NCBI GenBank assembly: GCA_963772675.1
Contig: CAVYYF010000007.1
Coordinates: 372,001 to 436,000 of the forward strand
Source: JAKAGZ01 sp963772675
GTDB taxonomy: Bacteria > Bacteroidota > Ignavibacteria > Ignavibacteriales > Ignavibacteriaceae
Length of the DNA: 64,000 bases
Reading direction: 5' to 3'
Each line of letters starts with the position of its first letter. Within the stretch, counting starts at the first letter, position 1. The notes under the pieces are model-generated. The model did not search any database and had not been told where the DNA came from. It was given only the letters and a program-made list of their open reading frames with translations. Both the position numbers and the translations under genes were made by a program. Positions 47,466 to 57,012 of the stretch are shown in pieces.

Positions 47466-48392
47466 TTATATCTTTAACTTCTTAATATTTGAGGCAACCT
47501 CATCACCAGATTTTTTAAGCGCTGCCAGTTCTTCATCAGTTAATTTTAATTCAATTATTTGTTCAATCCCCTTTGACCCGAGCTTAACCGGTACACCACA
47601 AAAAACTCCATCAAGGCCGTATTCCCCTTCCAGCCACGCCGCACAGGGTAAAATTCTTTTCCTGTTTTTAACTATTGCGTCTGCCATTTCAACAGCAGCA
47701 GATGACGGAGCATAATAAGCGCTTCCAGTTTTGAGATGATTCACAATTTCAATTCCGCCATTTCTTGCCCGTGTAACCAGTTCGTTAATTTTCTTCTTAG
47801 GAAGTAATTCAGAAATTGGAATGCCGCTGACTGTAGAATACCGGACAAGCGGAACCATAGAATCTCCGTGTCCACCAAGTACCATTGCGCTGATATCATT
47901 TACTGAAACGTTCAGTGCCTCTGCAATAAAAAGTCTGAACCGGGCGGTATCCAAAATTCCTGCCATGCCTATCACCCTGTTTTTCTCAAAGCCACTCACT
48001 TTTAGTGCAACATAAGACATAACATCGAGGGGATTTGAAACAAGAATTATTATTGATTGAGGGGAAAACTCCGATATTTTTTCAGTAACTTCTCTAACTA
48101 TTTTTATATTTGCCTCTAAAAGATCGTCACGACTCATTCCCGGCTTCCTTGCCAAACCGGCTGTGATTATTACGAGATTGGAGTTTGTCGTGTCTTTATA
48201 ATTATTCGTACCGATAATTTTTGTATCGAATAATTCCACAGGAGAACTCTCCCACATGTCCAATCCCTTGCCCTGAGGTGTGCCTTCAATAATATCGATT
48301 AACACAACTTCTTCAGCAAGTTGTTTCTCGGCCAGACGCTGAACCGTTGTGGCTCCCACATTGCCTGCGCCGACAACCGTAATTTTTTTCAT
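47466..48392 (-). CDS. mdh: Malate dehydrogenase (LDH-like type), copy 1
   Basis: 308 aa of the lactate/malate dehydrogenase family: NAD motif VVGAGNVG (6-13), substrate loop ITAGLARKPGMSRDDLL in which Arg at the specificity position selects malate/oxaloacetate over lactate, SNPLDVMSY and catalytic His in GGHGDSMVPL. It interconverts malate and oxaloacetate. It is divergent from the second copy that begins 175 nt away. Confidence 0.9.
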   Translation of the reverse strand: MKKITVVGAGNVGATTVQRLAEKQLAEEVVLIDIIEGTPQGKGLDMWESSPVELFDTKIIGTNNYKDTTNSNLVIITAGLARKPGMSRDDLLEANIKIVREVTEKISEFSPQSIIILVSNPLDVMSYVALKVSGFEKNRVIGMAGILDTARFRLFIAEALNVSVNDISAMVLGGHGDSMVPLVRYSTVSGIPISELLPKKKINELVTRARNGGIEIVNHLKTGSAYYAPSSAAVEMADAIVKNRKRILPCAAWLEGEYGLDGVFCGVPVKLGSKGIEQIIELKLTDEELAALKKSGDEVASNIKKLKI

Positions 48393-48566
48393 TCATACCC
48401 TTATATTTATTCGGATTAAGTTTAAGACTACTTAACTATAATTCTTAATTGCTTACCATCTTTGCATTAAGATGGAGACATCTTTATTTTTAATAACTTA
48501 TAAAATTAAGTTAAGTATAAATTAAAATATTATTACTCAATAAAATAAAAAATTTTGGGAGAAATT

Positions 48567-49532
48567 ATGGCAAGGAAAAAGATAGCTTTAATAGGCGGTG
48601 GTCAGATTGGTGGAGTTTTAGCTCAATTGGCAGCATCAAAACAATTGGGTGATGTAGTTATGTTTGACATCGTTGAAGACCTGCCGCAGGGCAAAACTCT
48701 TGACATAGCAGAAGCATCACGTGTTGATGGTTTTGATGTCAATGTTACAGGAACTAATGATTACAAAGATATTAATGGCGCTGATCTTGTTATCATCACA
48801 GCCGGGCTTCCGAGAAAACCCGGTATGAGCAGAGATGATCTGCTTACAACAAACGCTAAAATAATGAAAAACGTTGCTGAGAATGTAAAACAACATGCAC
48901 CTAATGCTATCGTATTAATTATTTCAAATCCACTTGACGCAATGGTAACATTATTTCAGAAAGTTACTGGATTTCCACACAACAAAGTCATTGGCCAGGC
49001 GGGTGTACTCGATTCTTCCCGCTTCTCATCTTTCATTGCCTGGGAACTTGGAGTTTCTGTTAAAGATGTTAACGCCATGGTCCTGGGTGGACACGGAGAC
49101 ACAATGGTTCCGTTAATCAGATATGCAAATGTAAACGGTGTGCCTGTAATGGAAATGTTAGAGAGAAAATACAAAGATGCGGCTAAAGCAAAAGAAGTTA
49201 TGGACGCAATGATTTCAAGAACCAAAATGGCAGGCGGCGAAGTGGTAAAATTATTGAAAACAGGCTCAGCGTTTTATTCACCTGCTTCATCTGCAATTTC
49301 AATGGCTCAGTCAATTCTACTTGATGAAAAAAGACTACTTCCGGTTTGCGCTCACCTGAACGGCGAATTTAATGTAAAAGGTTACTATGTAGGTGTTCCT
49401 GCAGTTTTGGGAAGCAATGGCGTTGAAAGAATTGTTGAACTCTCTCTAAATGCAGAAGAGCAATCTGCTCTTGATAATTCTGTAAATGCAGTTAAAAAGC
49501 TTGTTGAAGATATGAAGAGACTTGGCTTCTAA
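48567..49532 (+). CDS. mdh: Malate dehydrogenase (LDH-like type), copy 2
   Basis: 321 aa from the ATG at 48567, with GGGAGA just before; an in-frame TTG at 48555 overlaps that ribosome site and is not the start. Motifs are LIGGGQIGG, ITAGLPRKPGMSRDDLL (malate-type Arg), SNPLDAMVTLF and GGHGDTMVPL. It is the more typical Mdh of this phylum. The 48393-48566 spacer holds a 7-bp inverted repeat CCATCTT (48456-48462)/AAGATGG (48469-48475). It is followed by a terminator. Confidence 0.93.
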   Translation: MARKKIALIGGGQIGGVLAQLAASKQLGDVVMFDIVEDLPQGKTLDIAEASRVDGFDVNVTGTNDYKDINGADLVIITAGLPRKPGMSRDDLLTTNAKIMKNVAENVKQHAPNAIVLIISNPLDAMVTLFQKVTGFPHNKVIGQAGVLDSSRFSSFIAWELGVSVKDVNAMVLGGHGDTMVPLIRYANVNGVPVMEMLERKYKDAAKAKEVMDAMISRTKMAGGEVVKLLKTGSAFYSPASSAISMAQSILLDEKRLLPVCAHLNGEFNVKGYYVGVPAVLGSNGVERIVELSLNAEEQSALDNSVNAVKKLVEDMKRLGF

Positions 49533-49570
49533 TATCAACAACCTACTTTTTATTTAACTTTAAAACAAAA

Positions 49571-49596
49571 AATCCGGCTTTAAGCCGGATTTTTTG
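49571..49596 (+). terminator. Rho-independent terminator after mdh copy 2
   Basis: AATCCGGC (49571-49578) pairs with GCCGGATT (49584-49591) around a TTTAA loop, followed by a run of T. An A-rich flank upstream lets it work in both directions, also closing the convergent rpmA transcript. Confidence 0.88.
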
Positions 49597-49616
49597 AAAA
49601 ATATTGTTTTATCAGT

Positions 49617-49877
49617 TTAGTTAGCTTGCTGATAGACGCTGACTATTTTTCTGTTTCCTCTCCTGGTTTCAAATTTTACCATTCCTTCTGCAACTGCGAA
49701 CAATGTATCATCCTTTCCTTTTTGAACATTAATGCCTGGATGAAATTTTGTGCCTCTTTGTCTTACCAGAATATTTCCCGCAAGCACGTGTTCGCCACCA
49801 AACTTTTTAACGCCGAGACGCTGCGCATTACTATCTCTTCCGTTCCTGGATGATCCCTGACCTTTTTTATGAGCCAT
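49617..49877 (-). CDS. rpmA: 50S ribosomal protein L27
   Basis: 86 aa: MAHKKGQGSSRNGRDSNAQR at the N terminus, GGEHVLAGNILVRQRGTKFH in the middle. The N-terminal tail reaches the peptidyl-transferase centre. No extra leader for proteolytic cleavage is present. It lies 18 nt downstream of rplU. Confidence 0.97.
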   Translation of the reverse strand: MAHKKGQGSSRNGRDSNAQRLGVKKFGGEHVLAGNILVRQRGTKFHPGINVQKGKDDTLFAVAEGMVKFETRRGNRKIVSVYQQAN

Positions 49878-49895
49878 TATAATTTCTCCTGATAA

Positions 49896-50204
49896 TTAAC
49901 CAATCTTTGTAACTTCAATTCTTGTTAGTTGCTGCCTGTGCCCGTTTGATTTCTGATAACCCGTTCTTCTCTTCTTTTTGAACACGATCACCTTATCATC
50001 TTTAACGTGTTCCAATACTTTTGCAGTTACTTTTGCTCCTTTAACATAAGGAGTTCCCACCTGAGTTGATTTATCATCTCCCATTAAAAGTATGCTTTCA
50101 AATGAAACTTCCGAATCAACCTTCTCTTTTAATTTTGGAACGTAATATTTAGTGTTTTCCAAAACCTTCAACTGCTGCCCTAATATATCGACAACCGCAA
50201 ACAT
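49896..50204 (-). CDS. rplU: 50S ribosomal protein L21
   Basis: 102 aa: MFAVVDILGQQLKVLENTKY at the start and the conserved C-terminal block VIVFKKKRRTGYQKSNGHRQ followed by TRIEVTKI. It binds 23S rRNA. It forms the usual rplU-rpmA operon; about 120 nt separate it from the upstream sensor kinase gene. Confidence 0.97.
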   Translation of the reverse strand: MFAVVDILGQQLKVLENTKYYVPKLKEKVDSEVSFESILLMGDDKSTQVGTPYVKGAKVTAKVLEHVKDDKVIVFKKKRRTGYQKSNGHRQQLTRIEVTKIG

Positions 50205-50325
50205 TATTACCTCTGATTTTCAAATTTAGTTGCTAAAGTTAAGAAAAGGATTGATTCTTGTCAATTTTAACATTGCTTATTTTGGTAAAATTCCAGCTGA
50301 TTAGGCTGCAAATAACGCCCCAAGT

Positions 50326-51354
50326 CTATATTTTCAATTTAAATGAAAACTCAGAGCCTTCATTCAGTTTACTTTTAACTACTATTTTGGAATCGTGTGC
50401 TTCTATAATATGCTTTACTATAGCAAGACCAAGCCCTGTTCCACCCACAGATCGCGAACGGGCTTTATCAACCCGGTAAAATCTTTCGAAAATTCTGCCG
50501 AGGGCATCTTCGGGAATCCCTATGCCTGTATCTCGAACAATGATATTACAATCTTTTTCTTCCCTTTCTACTATTATCGCAACCGTACCCTTCTCTGTAT
50601 ACTTTATTGCGTTCTGGATCAAATTTATAAAAACCTGACGCAATTTGTCTTTATCACCATACACATTTAATCTATCAAGTTTTGTAACAAGGTCAAGACT
50701 TATATCTTTATCGGCAATCGTGGGCCTTATTTCTTCAATCAATTTTTTAAGGTAATCAACTATATCAAAATACCTGAAGCTCAATCGCATCTCACCAGAT
50801 TCAATCATTGAGATATCGATCAGATCATTCAGGAGATTACTTAAACTTATAGTATGAGTATTTGCTTTTTCTAAGAAAGATTTGTTCACCTTTTTATCAT
50901 CAATCGCGCCGTGCAGCAATGTTTCAATATATCCCTGAATTGTAAATATCGGAGTTCGCAATTCGTGAGAGACATTTGCAAGAAATTCTTTTCTCATCTT
51001 TTCAAGCTTCTTAAGATATTCAATATCATTTTTTCCCTTCTCAAACATTTCCCTAATTTCAAATTGTAACCCCAGGAGGTTTTCCGATAACATTATTTCT
51101 TCCGAAGTTTGAAATTTATTCCTCCTAATACTTGATATTACATTTTTAATATTTCCTAACTCATTTAATCTTTTAGCGCCGAGAGCCAGAAGGAAGATAA
51201 ACGTAACAACGGTAAATGAAATTATGATTATAATTTTTGCGGTCGGATTAGCTATTTGTGTAATAATTATGAGTAGAAGAAAAAGATAGAATAGGATTGC
51301 CTCAGCAAAATAGACCTTTGAAGATAGCAGGTATAATTTTATTCTATTCAGCAC
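50326..51354 (-). CDS. PhoR-like membrane sensor histidine kinase
   Basis: 342 aa. Two N-terminal TM helices (~15-35, ~38-58) with almost no periplasmic loop, a short linker, HisKA with the phospho-acceptor in NVSHELRTPIFTIQGYIETL, and a full HATPase: N-box FINLIQNAIKYTEKG, G1 RDTGIGIP, F-box IFERFYRVDKARS, G2 GGTGLGLAIVKHIIEAH. The gene overlaps its regulator by 11 nt. The lack of a sensing loop suggests it senses the membrane or a partner such as PhoU/Pst. The phosphate signal is inferred from family only. Confidence 0.92.
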   Translation of the reverse strand: MLNRIKLYLLSSKVYFAEAILFYLFLLLIIITQIANPTAKIIIIISFTVVTFIFLLALGAKRLNELGNIKNVISSIRRNKFQTSEEIMLSENLLGLQFEIREMFEKGKNDIEYLKKLEKMRKEFLANVSHELRTPIFTIQGYIETLLHGAIDDKKVNKSFLEKANTHTISLSNLLNDLIDISMIESGEMRLSFRYFDIVDYLKKLIEEIRPTIADKDISLDLVTKLDRLNVYGDKDKLRQVFINLIQNAIKYTEKGTVAIIVEREEKDCNIIVRDTGIGIPEDALGRIFERFYRVDKARSRSVGGTGLGLAIVKHIIEAHDSKIVVKSKLNEGSEFSFKLKI

Positions 51355-52033
51355 TTTTGAATTTATATCCTACGCCTTTTATGGTTTCTATCATATCTGA
51401 ATATTTCCCTAGCTTTTCCCTTATCTTTCTTATGTGTACGTCAACGGTTCTATCGACAACATAAATATCCGGTCCCCAGACTTCCTTTAAGAGTATGTCC
51501 CTGCTAAAAACTCTTCCAGGATTATTGGCAAGAAAATAAAGTATCTCAAATTCTTTCCTGGGATAAATGAGTTGTTTATTGTTCAGATGGACAGTGTATT
51601 TTTCTTTATCAATTAAAAGAGGGCCGGTTTTGATCGTAGTTGGGTGGACTTTTCTGATTGATGAATCACTCTTTCTCAAATTAGATTTTACTCTTGCAAT
51701 CAGTTTTTTAGGAGAAATAGGTTTCTGGATGTAATCACTCGCTCCCAATTCCAGGCCTTTAATTTCGTCTATCTCACCAGATTTAGCAGTTAGAAAAATA
51801 ATAGGAATATTTTTATGTTCATTGTTTTCGCGTATCTTCTGATAAACTTCAAAACCATCAAGTTTGGGCATCATTATATCGAGGATAACGAGATCAGGCT
51901 TCTGTCTAATTTTTTCCAATGCTTCAATCCCATCGTAGGCGGGAATTACAGCAAAGCCTTCTTTTTCAAGATTGTACTGAAGGAATTCTACTATATCGTG
52001 CTCATTATCAACTAATAGAATTTTTGTCTTCAT
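51344..52033 (-). CDS. OmpR/PhoB-family response regulator
   Basis: 229 aa: receiver with acidic residues in LLVDNEHD, phospho-acceptor in DLVILDIMMPKLDGFEVY, Lys in DYIQKPISP, then a winged-helix DNA-binding domain (LIYPRKEFEILYFLANNPGR, VDRTVDVHIRKIREKLGKYS, IETIKGVGYKF). It pairs with the kinase that overlaps its end. It lies 5 nt after the restored stop of the Gfo/Idh/MocA gene. Confidence 0.94.
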   Translation of the reverse strand: MKTKILLVDNEHDIVEFLQYNLEKEGFAVIPAYDGIEALEKIRQKPDLVILDIMMPKLDGFEVYQKIRENNEHKNIPIIFLTAKSGEIDEIKGLELGASDYIQKPISPKKLIARVKSNLRKSDSSIRKVHPTTIKTGPLLIDKEKYTVHLNNKQLIYPRKEFEILYFLANNPGRVFSRDILLKEVWGPDIYVVDRTVDVHIRKIREKLGKYSDMIETIKGVGYKFKSAE

Positions 52034-52038
52034 AGGCT

Positions 52039-53039
52039 TTATATCCTGATTTCTGTTTTCTGTTCGGATGACTTATACATAGCTTCAATGATTTTCATCC
52101 TGACAAGTCCCTCTTCGCCGGTTGACATAAGCGGACTGAGACCTCTTACTGCACTTATAAAACTCTTCAGTTCATTATAATATGATTTTTGAAAAAGAGT
52201 AACCGGGCTTTCTTCTTTAGGTGGACTTAACTCAATTAATTTATCTTCCAGTTGCTTAAAAACTTTAAAGGATTAATTGAAGCACTCCCTTTTGAACCAT
52301 GAACAGTAATATTAAATTGATCTTTATCAAGCAATAAAGACCAGCTTGTTTCCAGGCTGATCAAAGAAGATTTTTTACATCTTATAAAACTGATCGACGT
52401 ATCTTCAACTGTTTTCGTATTCGTACTAAAACTTTGAGTTGAAACAGTCATCACAACCGGATAATCCAAAATCCATAAACATAGATCCAGTAACAGAATT
52501 CCAAGATCTAATATTACACCGCCGCCTGACTCTGCTTTTTTAGTAAACCATTTCTCCCTGCTGCTCTGTCTCCTTACCCAGCTTGCTTTTACATAATTTG
52601 GTGTACCGATTTCATCGGAATTGATCAAACTTTTTAAGAGCATTGCATCCGGCCGGTATCTTAAATTTAATCCTACCATTAATTTTTTCTTATTTCTTTT
52701 AGCCGAATCAACAATTGGTTTGGCTTCTGTATAGTTTCGTGCAAGTGGTTTTTCTACAAGTACATCCTTTTTAGCTTTAAGAGCTGCAATTGCTATTTCT
52801 TTGTGAGTATTTGTAGGAGTTGAAACAATTACAGCCTCAATTTCACTCTTAGCCAGTAATTCGTTGTAATCTGTATATCTTTCTTTAATATTGAACTTAT
52901 CACTGACAATCGCCAGCCTGCTTTTATTGACATCAGCCACAGCAACAACATCCACACTGTTTAATTTAATCAGGTTGGGAAGATGAATTAGTTGTGCAAC
53001 ACCTCCTAAACCAATTACTGCAACTCTGGTTTTTTGCAT
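52039..53039 (-). pseudogene. Gfo/Idh/MocA-family dehydrogenase, frameshifted near the end
   Basis: N-terminal Rossmann domain (VIGLGGVAQLIHLPNLIKL), the family string EKPLARNYTEAKPIVDSAKR and a C-terminal substrate domain. The open frame stops at 52236 after GSASINPLKFLSNWKIN. In the next frame the protein continues as VFKQLEDKLIELSPPKEESP, SYYNELKSFISAV and EEGLVRMKIIEAMYKSSEQK to a TAA at 52039-52041, so a single missing A in the A-run near 52270 explains the break. The restored protein is about 333 aa, the usual length. It starts at the dxs stop and is followed closely by the PhoB-like gene. Confidence 0.82.
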
Positions 53040-54958
53040 TAAAGAGTTACCTCGTGACCGATGCTTTTACTTTCACAAAATACTTTAACTTTCGATGCAA
53101 TTGCTTCCGGATCTATTTCAATTTGTTTATGAAGTTCAGCCTGTGTACCGTGATCAATAAAATGATCGGGAAGACCAATTCTCAAAATATCGTTTTTATA
53201 ATTTTTCTCCGAAAAATATTCAAGTACTGCACTGCCGAATCCACCTAAAAGTGTGCTTTCTTCAAGTGTAACTATTTTAGAATGCCTCTTCGCAATTTCA
53301 TCAAGCATTTCAGTATCCAGAGGTTTAACGAATCGCATATTGATAATTTCACAGGATATCCCCTGCTCTTTTAATTTATCCGCAGCTTTATTAGAATAAT
53401 CAACCATCGAACCAACCGCGAGTAAAGCTACATCATCACCTTCTCTGAGTTTTTCACTCTTCCCGATCTCAATAACATCGAAGCCCTTTTTTAGTGGAAC
53501 TCCAAGAGCTGATCCGCGCGGATAACGAAGTGCAATCGGGCCGTCTTTATATTCTGTGGCTGTAAATAACATATCACGAAGTTCAGATTCATCTTTCGGA
53601 GCCATAATAACCATTCCTGGAATCAGCCTCAGGTATGTAAGGTCAAACGCGCCATGGTGAGTTGGGCCATCAGCGCCGACTAATCCTGCTCTATCAAGTA
53701 CAAACACAACATGAAGATGCTGTAAAGCAACATCGTGAATGATCTGATCAAAACCTCTTTGGAGAAATGAAGAATAAATTGCAACTACAGGAATTATATT
53801 TTGTGTCGCGAGTCCGGCAGCAAATGTTACTGCATGCTCTTCAGCAATTCCTACATCAAAATAATTTCCCGGAACTTCACTCTCTAAAATATCCATTCCC
53901 GTTCCATCAGGCATAGCGCCGGTTATTCCCACTACTTTTTTATTGCCTTTAACAATTTCAACAAGAGCATTGCCAAATATTTTTGTAAAGGCAGGAGGAC
54001 CGTCTTTCTTTTTATAGGCTTTACCCGTCAATTTATCGAAAGGAGTGGAAGCATGTAATTTTTGTTTATGTCCTTCGGCAGGCTTGTAACCTTTTCCTTT
54101 TTCAGTTATTGCGTGAACAAGTATCGGGCCTTTCATATCTTTGACCTGCTCAAATATTTTTATCATCTGGTGCAGGTTATGTCCATTGATAGGACCAAAA
54201 TATCTGAAGCCGAGCGCTTCAAAAAGCATTCCCGGTGTTACAACTGCTTTAACTCCACTTTCTAGTCGTGCGGCAATTTTTCTCAACCTATCACCAAAAT
54301 GATCAAGTTTACCTGTAAGATCCCAGATTTGTCCTTTAAACTTGTTATAATCCGGGTGAGCAATCATTTCGGTAAAATAATTCGAAATCTGCCAGACGTT
54401 TGGAGCTATCGACATATTATTATCATTCAAAACTACAATAAGATCAGATTTCCTGATTCCTGAATTATTCATAGCTTCGTAGGCCATTCCGCCGGTCATT
54501 GCCCCATCACCCATTATTGCAACAACTTTTTTGTTCTCTTTATTTAAATCACGGGCTACTGCCATTCCAAGAGCAGCTGAGATTGACGTAGATGCATGTC
54601 CAGCACCAAAGGAATCGTATTCACTTTCGGCTCTTTTTAAAAATCCGCTTATCCCATTAAGTTTTCTAATGGATTTTAACGCTTCTTTTCTTCCTGTAAG
54701 AATCTTATGCGGGTATGCCTGGTGCCCGGTATCCCAAACAACGAGATCATAAGGTGTATTAAAAACTTTATGAATTGCTACAGTTATTTCTACTGCGCCT
54801 AATCCGCCCCCAAAGTGTCCACCGATCTCAGAGATGGTGTCGATCATATATTCACGGATATCGGCACACAGTTGTTTTAATTCAGGAAATTTCAAAGTTT
54901 TAACGTCGGCAGGAATATTAATTTTTGATAAAACTTTGTACTTACTCATGTCTGTCAT
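53039..54958 (-). CDS. dxs: 1-deoxy-D-xylulose-5-phosphate synthase
   Basis: 639 aa. Thiamine-diphosphate motif GDGAMTGGMAYEAMNNSGIR with a following NDN, substrate His in WDTGHQAYPHKILTGR, transketolase-type central domain (GIAEEHAVTFAAGLA, LDRAGLVGADGPTHHGAFDL) and C-terminal domain (TLEESTLLGGFGSAV). It makes the first intermediate of the non-mevalonate isoprenoid pathway from pyruvate and glyceraldehyde 3-phosphate. A second ATG nine nt into the frame gives MSKYKVL and could be the true start. The xseA-xseB-dxs order on this strand is common in bacteria. Confidence 0.96.
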   Translation of the reverse strand: MTDMSKYKVLSKINIPADVKTLKFPELKQLCADIREYMIDTISEIGGHFGGGLGAVEITVAIHKVFNTPYDLVVWDTGHQAYPHKILTGRKEALKSIRKLNGISGFLKRAESEYDSFGAGHASTSISAALGMAVARDLNKENKKVVAIMGDGAMTGGMAYEAMNNSGIRKSDLIVVLNDNNMSIAPNVWQISNYFTEMIAHPDYNKFKGQIWDLTGKLDHFGDRLRKIAARLESGVKAVVTPGMLFEALGFRYFGPINGHNLHQMIKIFEQVKDMKGPILVHAITEKGKGYKPAEGHKQKLHASTPFDKLTGKAYKKKDGPPAFTKIFGNALVEIVKGNKKVVGITGAMPDGTGMDILESEVPGNYFDVGIAEEHAVTFAAGLATQNIIPVVAIYSSFLQRGFDQIIHDVALQHLHVVFVLDRAGLVGADGPTHHGAFDLTYLRLIPGMVIMAPKDESELRDMLFTATEYKDGPIALRYPRGSALGVPLKKGFDVIEIGKSEKLREGDDVALLAVGSMVDYSNKAADKLKEQGISCEIINMRFVKPLDTEMLDEIAKRHSKIVTLEESTLLGGFGSAVLEYFSEKNYKNDILRIGLPDHFIDHGTQAELHKQIEIDPEAIASKVKVFCESKSIGHEVTL

Positions 54959-54976
54959 TTAAAAAATCTCCCACAA

Positions 54977-55231
54977 TTATTGTTCTTCAAAAAGTTCTTC
55001 CTGACTTTCCGTAATATCAGTTAATTTCGTTTTCAGCTCGGTAATTTTCAGCTCTGCATTTTTCAGAGTTTCTATACACTCTTTGGATAATTTAATTCCT
55101 TCTTCATAAAGAATAATTGCATTTTCAATTCCTATATCTTCACTATCAAGCTTTGCCGCAATTTCTTCAAGCTTGCGTAATTTTACTTCGAATGAATCTT
55201 TATTTTCTTTTTTTACTGTCTTTTTCGGCAT
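54977..55231 (-). CDS. xseB: Exodeoxyribonuclease VII small subunit
   Basis: 84 aa with the family core FEVKLRKLEEIAAKLDSEDI and EEGIKLSKECIETLKNAELK, a coiled-coil hairpin that binds XseA. The N terminus is Lys-rich. It begins 3 nt after the xseA stop and ends 18 nt before dxs. Confidence 0.93.
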   Translation of the reverse strand: MPKKTVKKENKDSFEVKLRKLEEIAAKLDSEDIGIENAIILYEEGIKLSKECIETLKNAELKITELKTKLTDITESQEELFEEQ

Positions 55232-55234
55232 AAA

Positions 55235-56413
55235 TTATTTCAATTTTACATCTATTTTATCATCATAAAAAATAAGCGATGCAGGGCTTTCTTTTTTTAT
55301 TTTTTTTGCGCGAGTAATATACTTTGAATCCTGCTTTACCAGAACGAATCCTTTCTTTAAAGTTCTTTCAACATTATGGGCTTCAACAGATTGATTTAAT
55401 AACGATAACTTATTATTGACAAGAAGCATTTTCCTACCAATATTTTGTTGAAGTTTATAAATCAGGCTATCGATTTGCTGGGAATTTCTTCTAACCAAAT
55501 CAAGAGGTATTCTGAATCCATAAGAATTCATTAAGTCAAATATTTTCCTGCGTGATCCCGTACAAATATCAACAAGATTTTGTGTAGTATTATAGGAAAA
55601 TTCAGTAATAAAGGCAAAAAACTCATCCTTATCAGGGGTTGCAAGTTCCATCGCGGCAGAAGGCGTTGGTGCCCGAAGATCCGCTACAAAATCTGCTATT
55701 GTAAAATCAATCTCGTGTCCAACACCAGAAATCACTGGAATTCTGGAATTAAAAATCGCCCTTGCAACAATTTCTTCATTAAACGCCCAAAGATCTTCAA
55801 TTGAGCCCCCGCCGCGTCCGACAATCATAACATCTATATCGCTTTGTTTATTCAACAACCTGATACTTTTTGTTATCATTTCCGCCGCACCAGAACCCTG
55901 AACTTTTGACGGAGCAATAACAAGTTCAACTAATGGGAATCTTCGCTTTGCAACACTTATCATATCTTTAAATGCTGCGCCATCTATAGCAGTAACAATT
56001 CCGATTTTTTTAGGAAACTCCGGAATAGGTTTTTTGAACTCTTCATCAAATAACCCTTCTTCCGATAATTTTTTCTTCAAGGCTTCAAAGGCAGCCTGAA
56101 GTTCACCTTCCCCGGCAGGTTTCATTGAACGGACATCGATCTGGTAATTTCCTCTTGGTGGATAAACGGTAATTTTTCCGTTCACAATTATTTTCATTCC
56201 ATCCTGCGGAGTAAAAAAAACATAATTGTTAAAACCTTTCCACATTGCACAGGAAATTGAAGCGTTTGCATCCTTCAAACTAAAATACCAATGACCGGAA
56301 ACGTGCGCTTTGAAATTTGATATCTCCCCTTCAACCGATATCTGGTCAAATTGTTCTTCAAGAGTTTGCTTAATCTCTTTTGTTAATTCTGATACTGTTA
56401 AAACATTAGCCAT
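55235..56413 (-). CDS. xseA: Exodeoxyribonuclease VII large subunit
   Basis: 392 aa. N-terminal OB-fold (ISVEGEISNFKAHVSGHWYF, GKITVYPPRGNYQIDVRSMK), then the catalytic domain with IGIVTAIDGAAFKDMISVA, IVGRGGGSIEDLWAFNEEIV and SGVGHEIDFTIADFVADLRA, followed by a coiled coil. It degrades single-stranded DNA from either end. At 392 aa it is at the short end of the family, mainly through a shorter coiled coil. Confidence 0.94.
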   Translation of the reverse strand: MANVLTVSELTKEIKQTLEEQFDQISVEGEISNFKAHVSGHWYFSLKDANASISCAMWKGFNNYVFFTPQDGMKIIVNGKITVYPPRGNYQIDVRSMKPAGEGELQAAFEALKKKLSEEGLFDEEFKKPIPEFPKKIGIVTAIDGAAFKDMISVAKRRFPLVELVIAPSKVQGSGAAEMITKSIRLLNKQSDIDVMIVGRGGGSIEDLWAFNEEIVARAIFNSRIPVISGVGHEIDFTIADFVADLRAPTPSAAMELATPDKDEFFAFITEFSYNTTQNLVDICTGSRRKIFDLMNSYGFRIPLDLVRRNSQQIDSLIYKLQQNIGRKMLLVNNKLSLLNQSVEAHNVERTLKKGFVLVKQDSKYITRAKKIKKESPASLIFYDDKIDVKLK

Positions 56414-56443
56414 ATTTTATTTTTCTTTCTCTTACTCTTAAAC

Positions 56444-57007
56444 TTAATTCTTTAAAATGTCTTCTTTAATTAATGAATAAATAAAAGCATCGTGTACTTT
56501 ATCCCCGACTATCAATCTGTTCCTTGCAAGACATTCTTTTGCCGCGCCTGTTTTTTCTGCGACCTTCAGGCTGGCAATATTATCTTTTGCTGCAACAATT
56601 TCAATTCTGTTTAATTGCAAATCTATAAAGCCAAACTCTGCGCAAAGTTTTGCTGCAGCGCTTGCATATCCTTTCCCTGTTGCATCCGCCCTGATCCAGT
56701 ATCCTACATTTCCTATTTTATACATCCAATTAATCTGGTTTATTCCGCAGCCGCCAATAAAACGATTCGAATTAACTTCAAATATTCCGAAGGAAAATTC
56801 AGACTTATCCTTCCATGCAGTTTGCTGAAAGTTAACCCAATCAATAGTCTCCTCGATTTTATAATCTGAATGGCACCAGGGAAGCCAGACTTTCAAAATT
56901 TCTCTCGATTCAAAAACCGCCTGGAATAATAGCGGTACGTACCCAGGGACTATTTTTTTAATTGCAATTTTGCTGTCTCTTAACTGTTCACGCACAGCTT
57001 TCCCCAA
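56444..57007 (-). CDS. RimJ/RimL-like GNAT acetyltransferase
   Basis: 187 aa GNAT of the ribosomal-protein N-acetyltransferase type: FESREILKVWLPWCHSDYKI, GGCGINQINWMYKIGNVGYW, and the acetyl-CoA loop RADATGKGYASAAAKLCAEF, then NIASLKVAEKTGAAKE. The start is a TTG at 57007 (or a GTG at 56995), 5 nt after the stop of the upstream gene. The true acceptor is unknown. Confidence 0.86.
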   Translation of the reverse strand: MGKAVREQLRDSKIAIKKIVPGYVPLLFQAVFESREILKVWLPWCHSDYKIEETIDWVNFQQTAWKDKSEFSFGIFEVNSNRFIGGCGINQINWMYKIGNVGYWIRADATGKGYASAAAKLCAEFGFIDLQLNRIEIVAAKDNIASLKVAEKTGAAKECLARNRLIVGDKVHDAFIYSLIKEDILKN

Positions 57008-57012
57008 TACGA

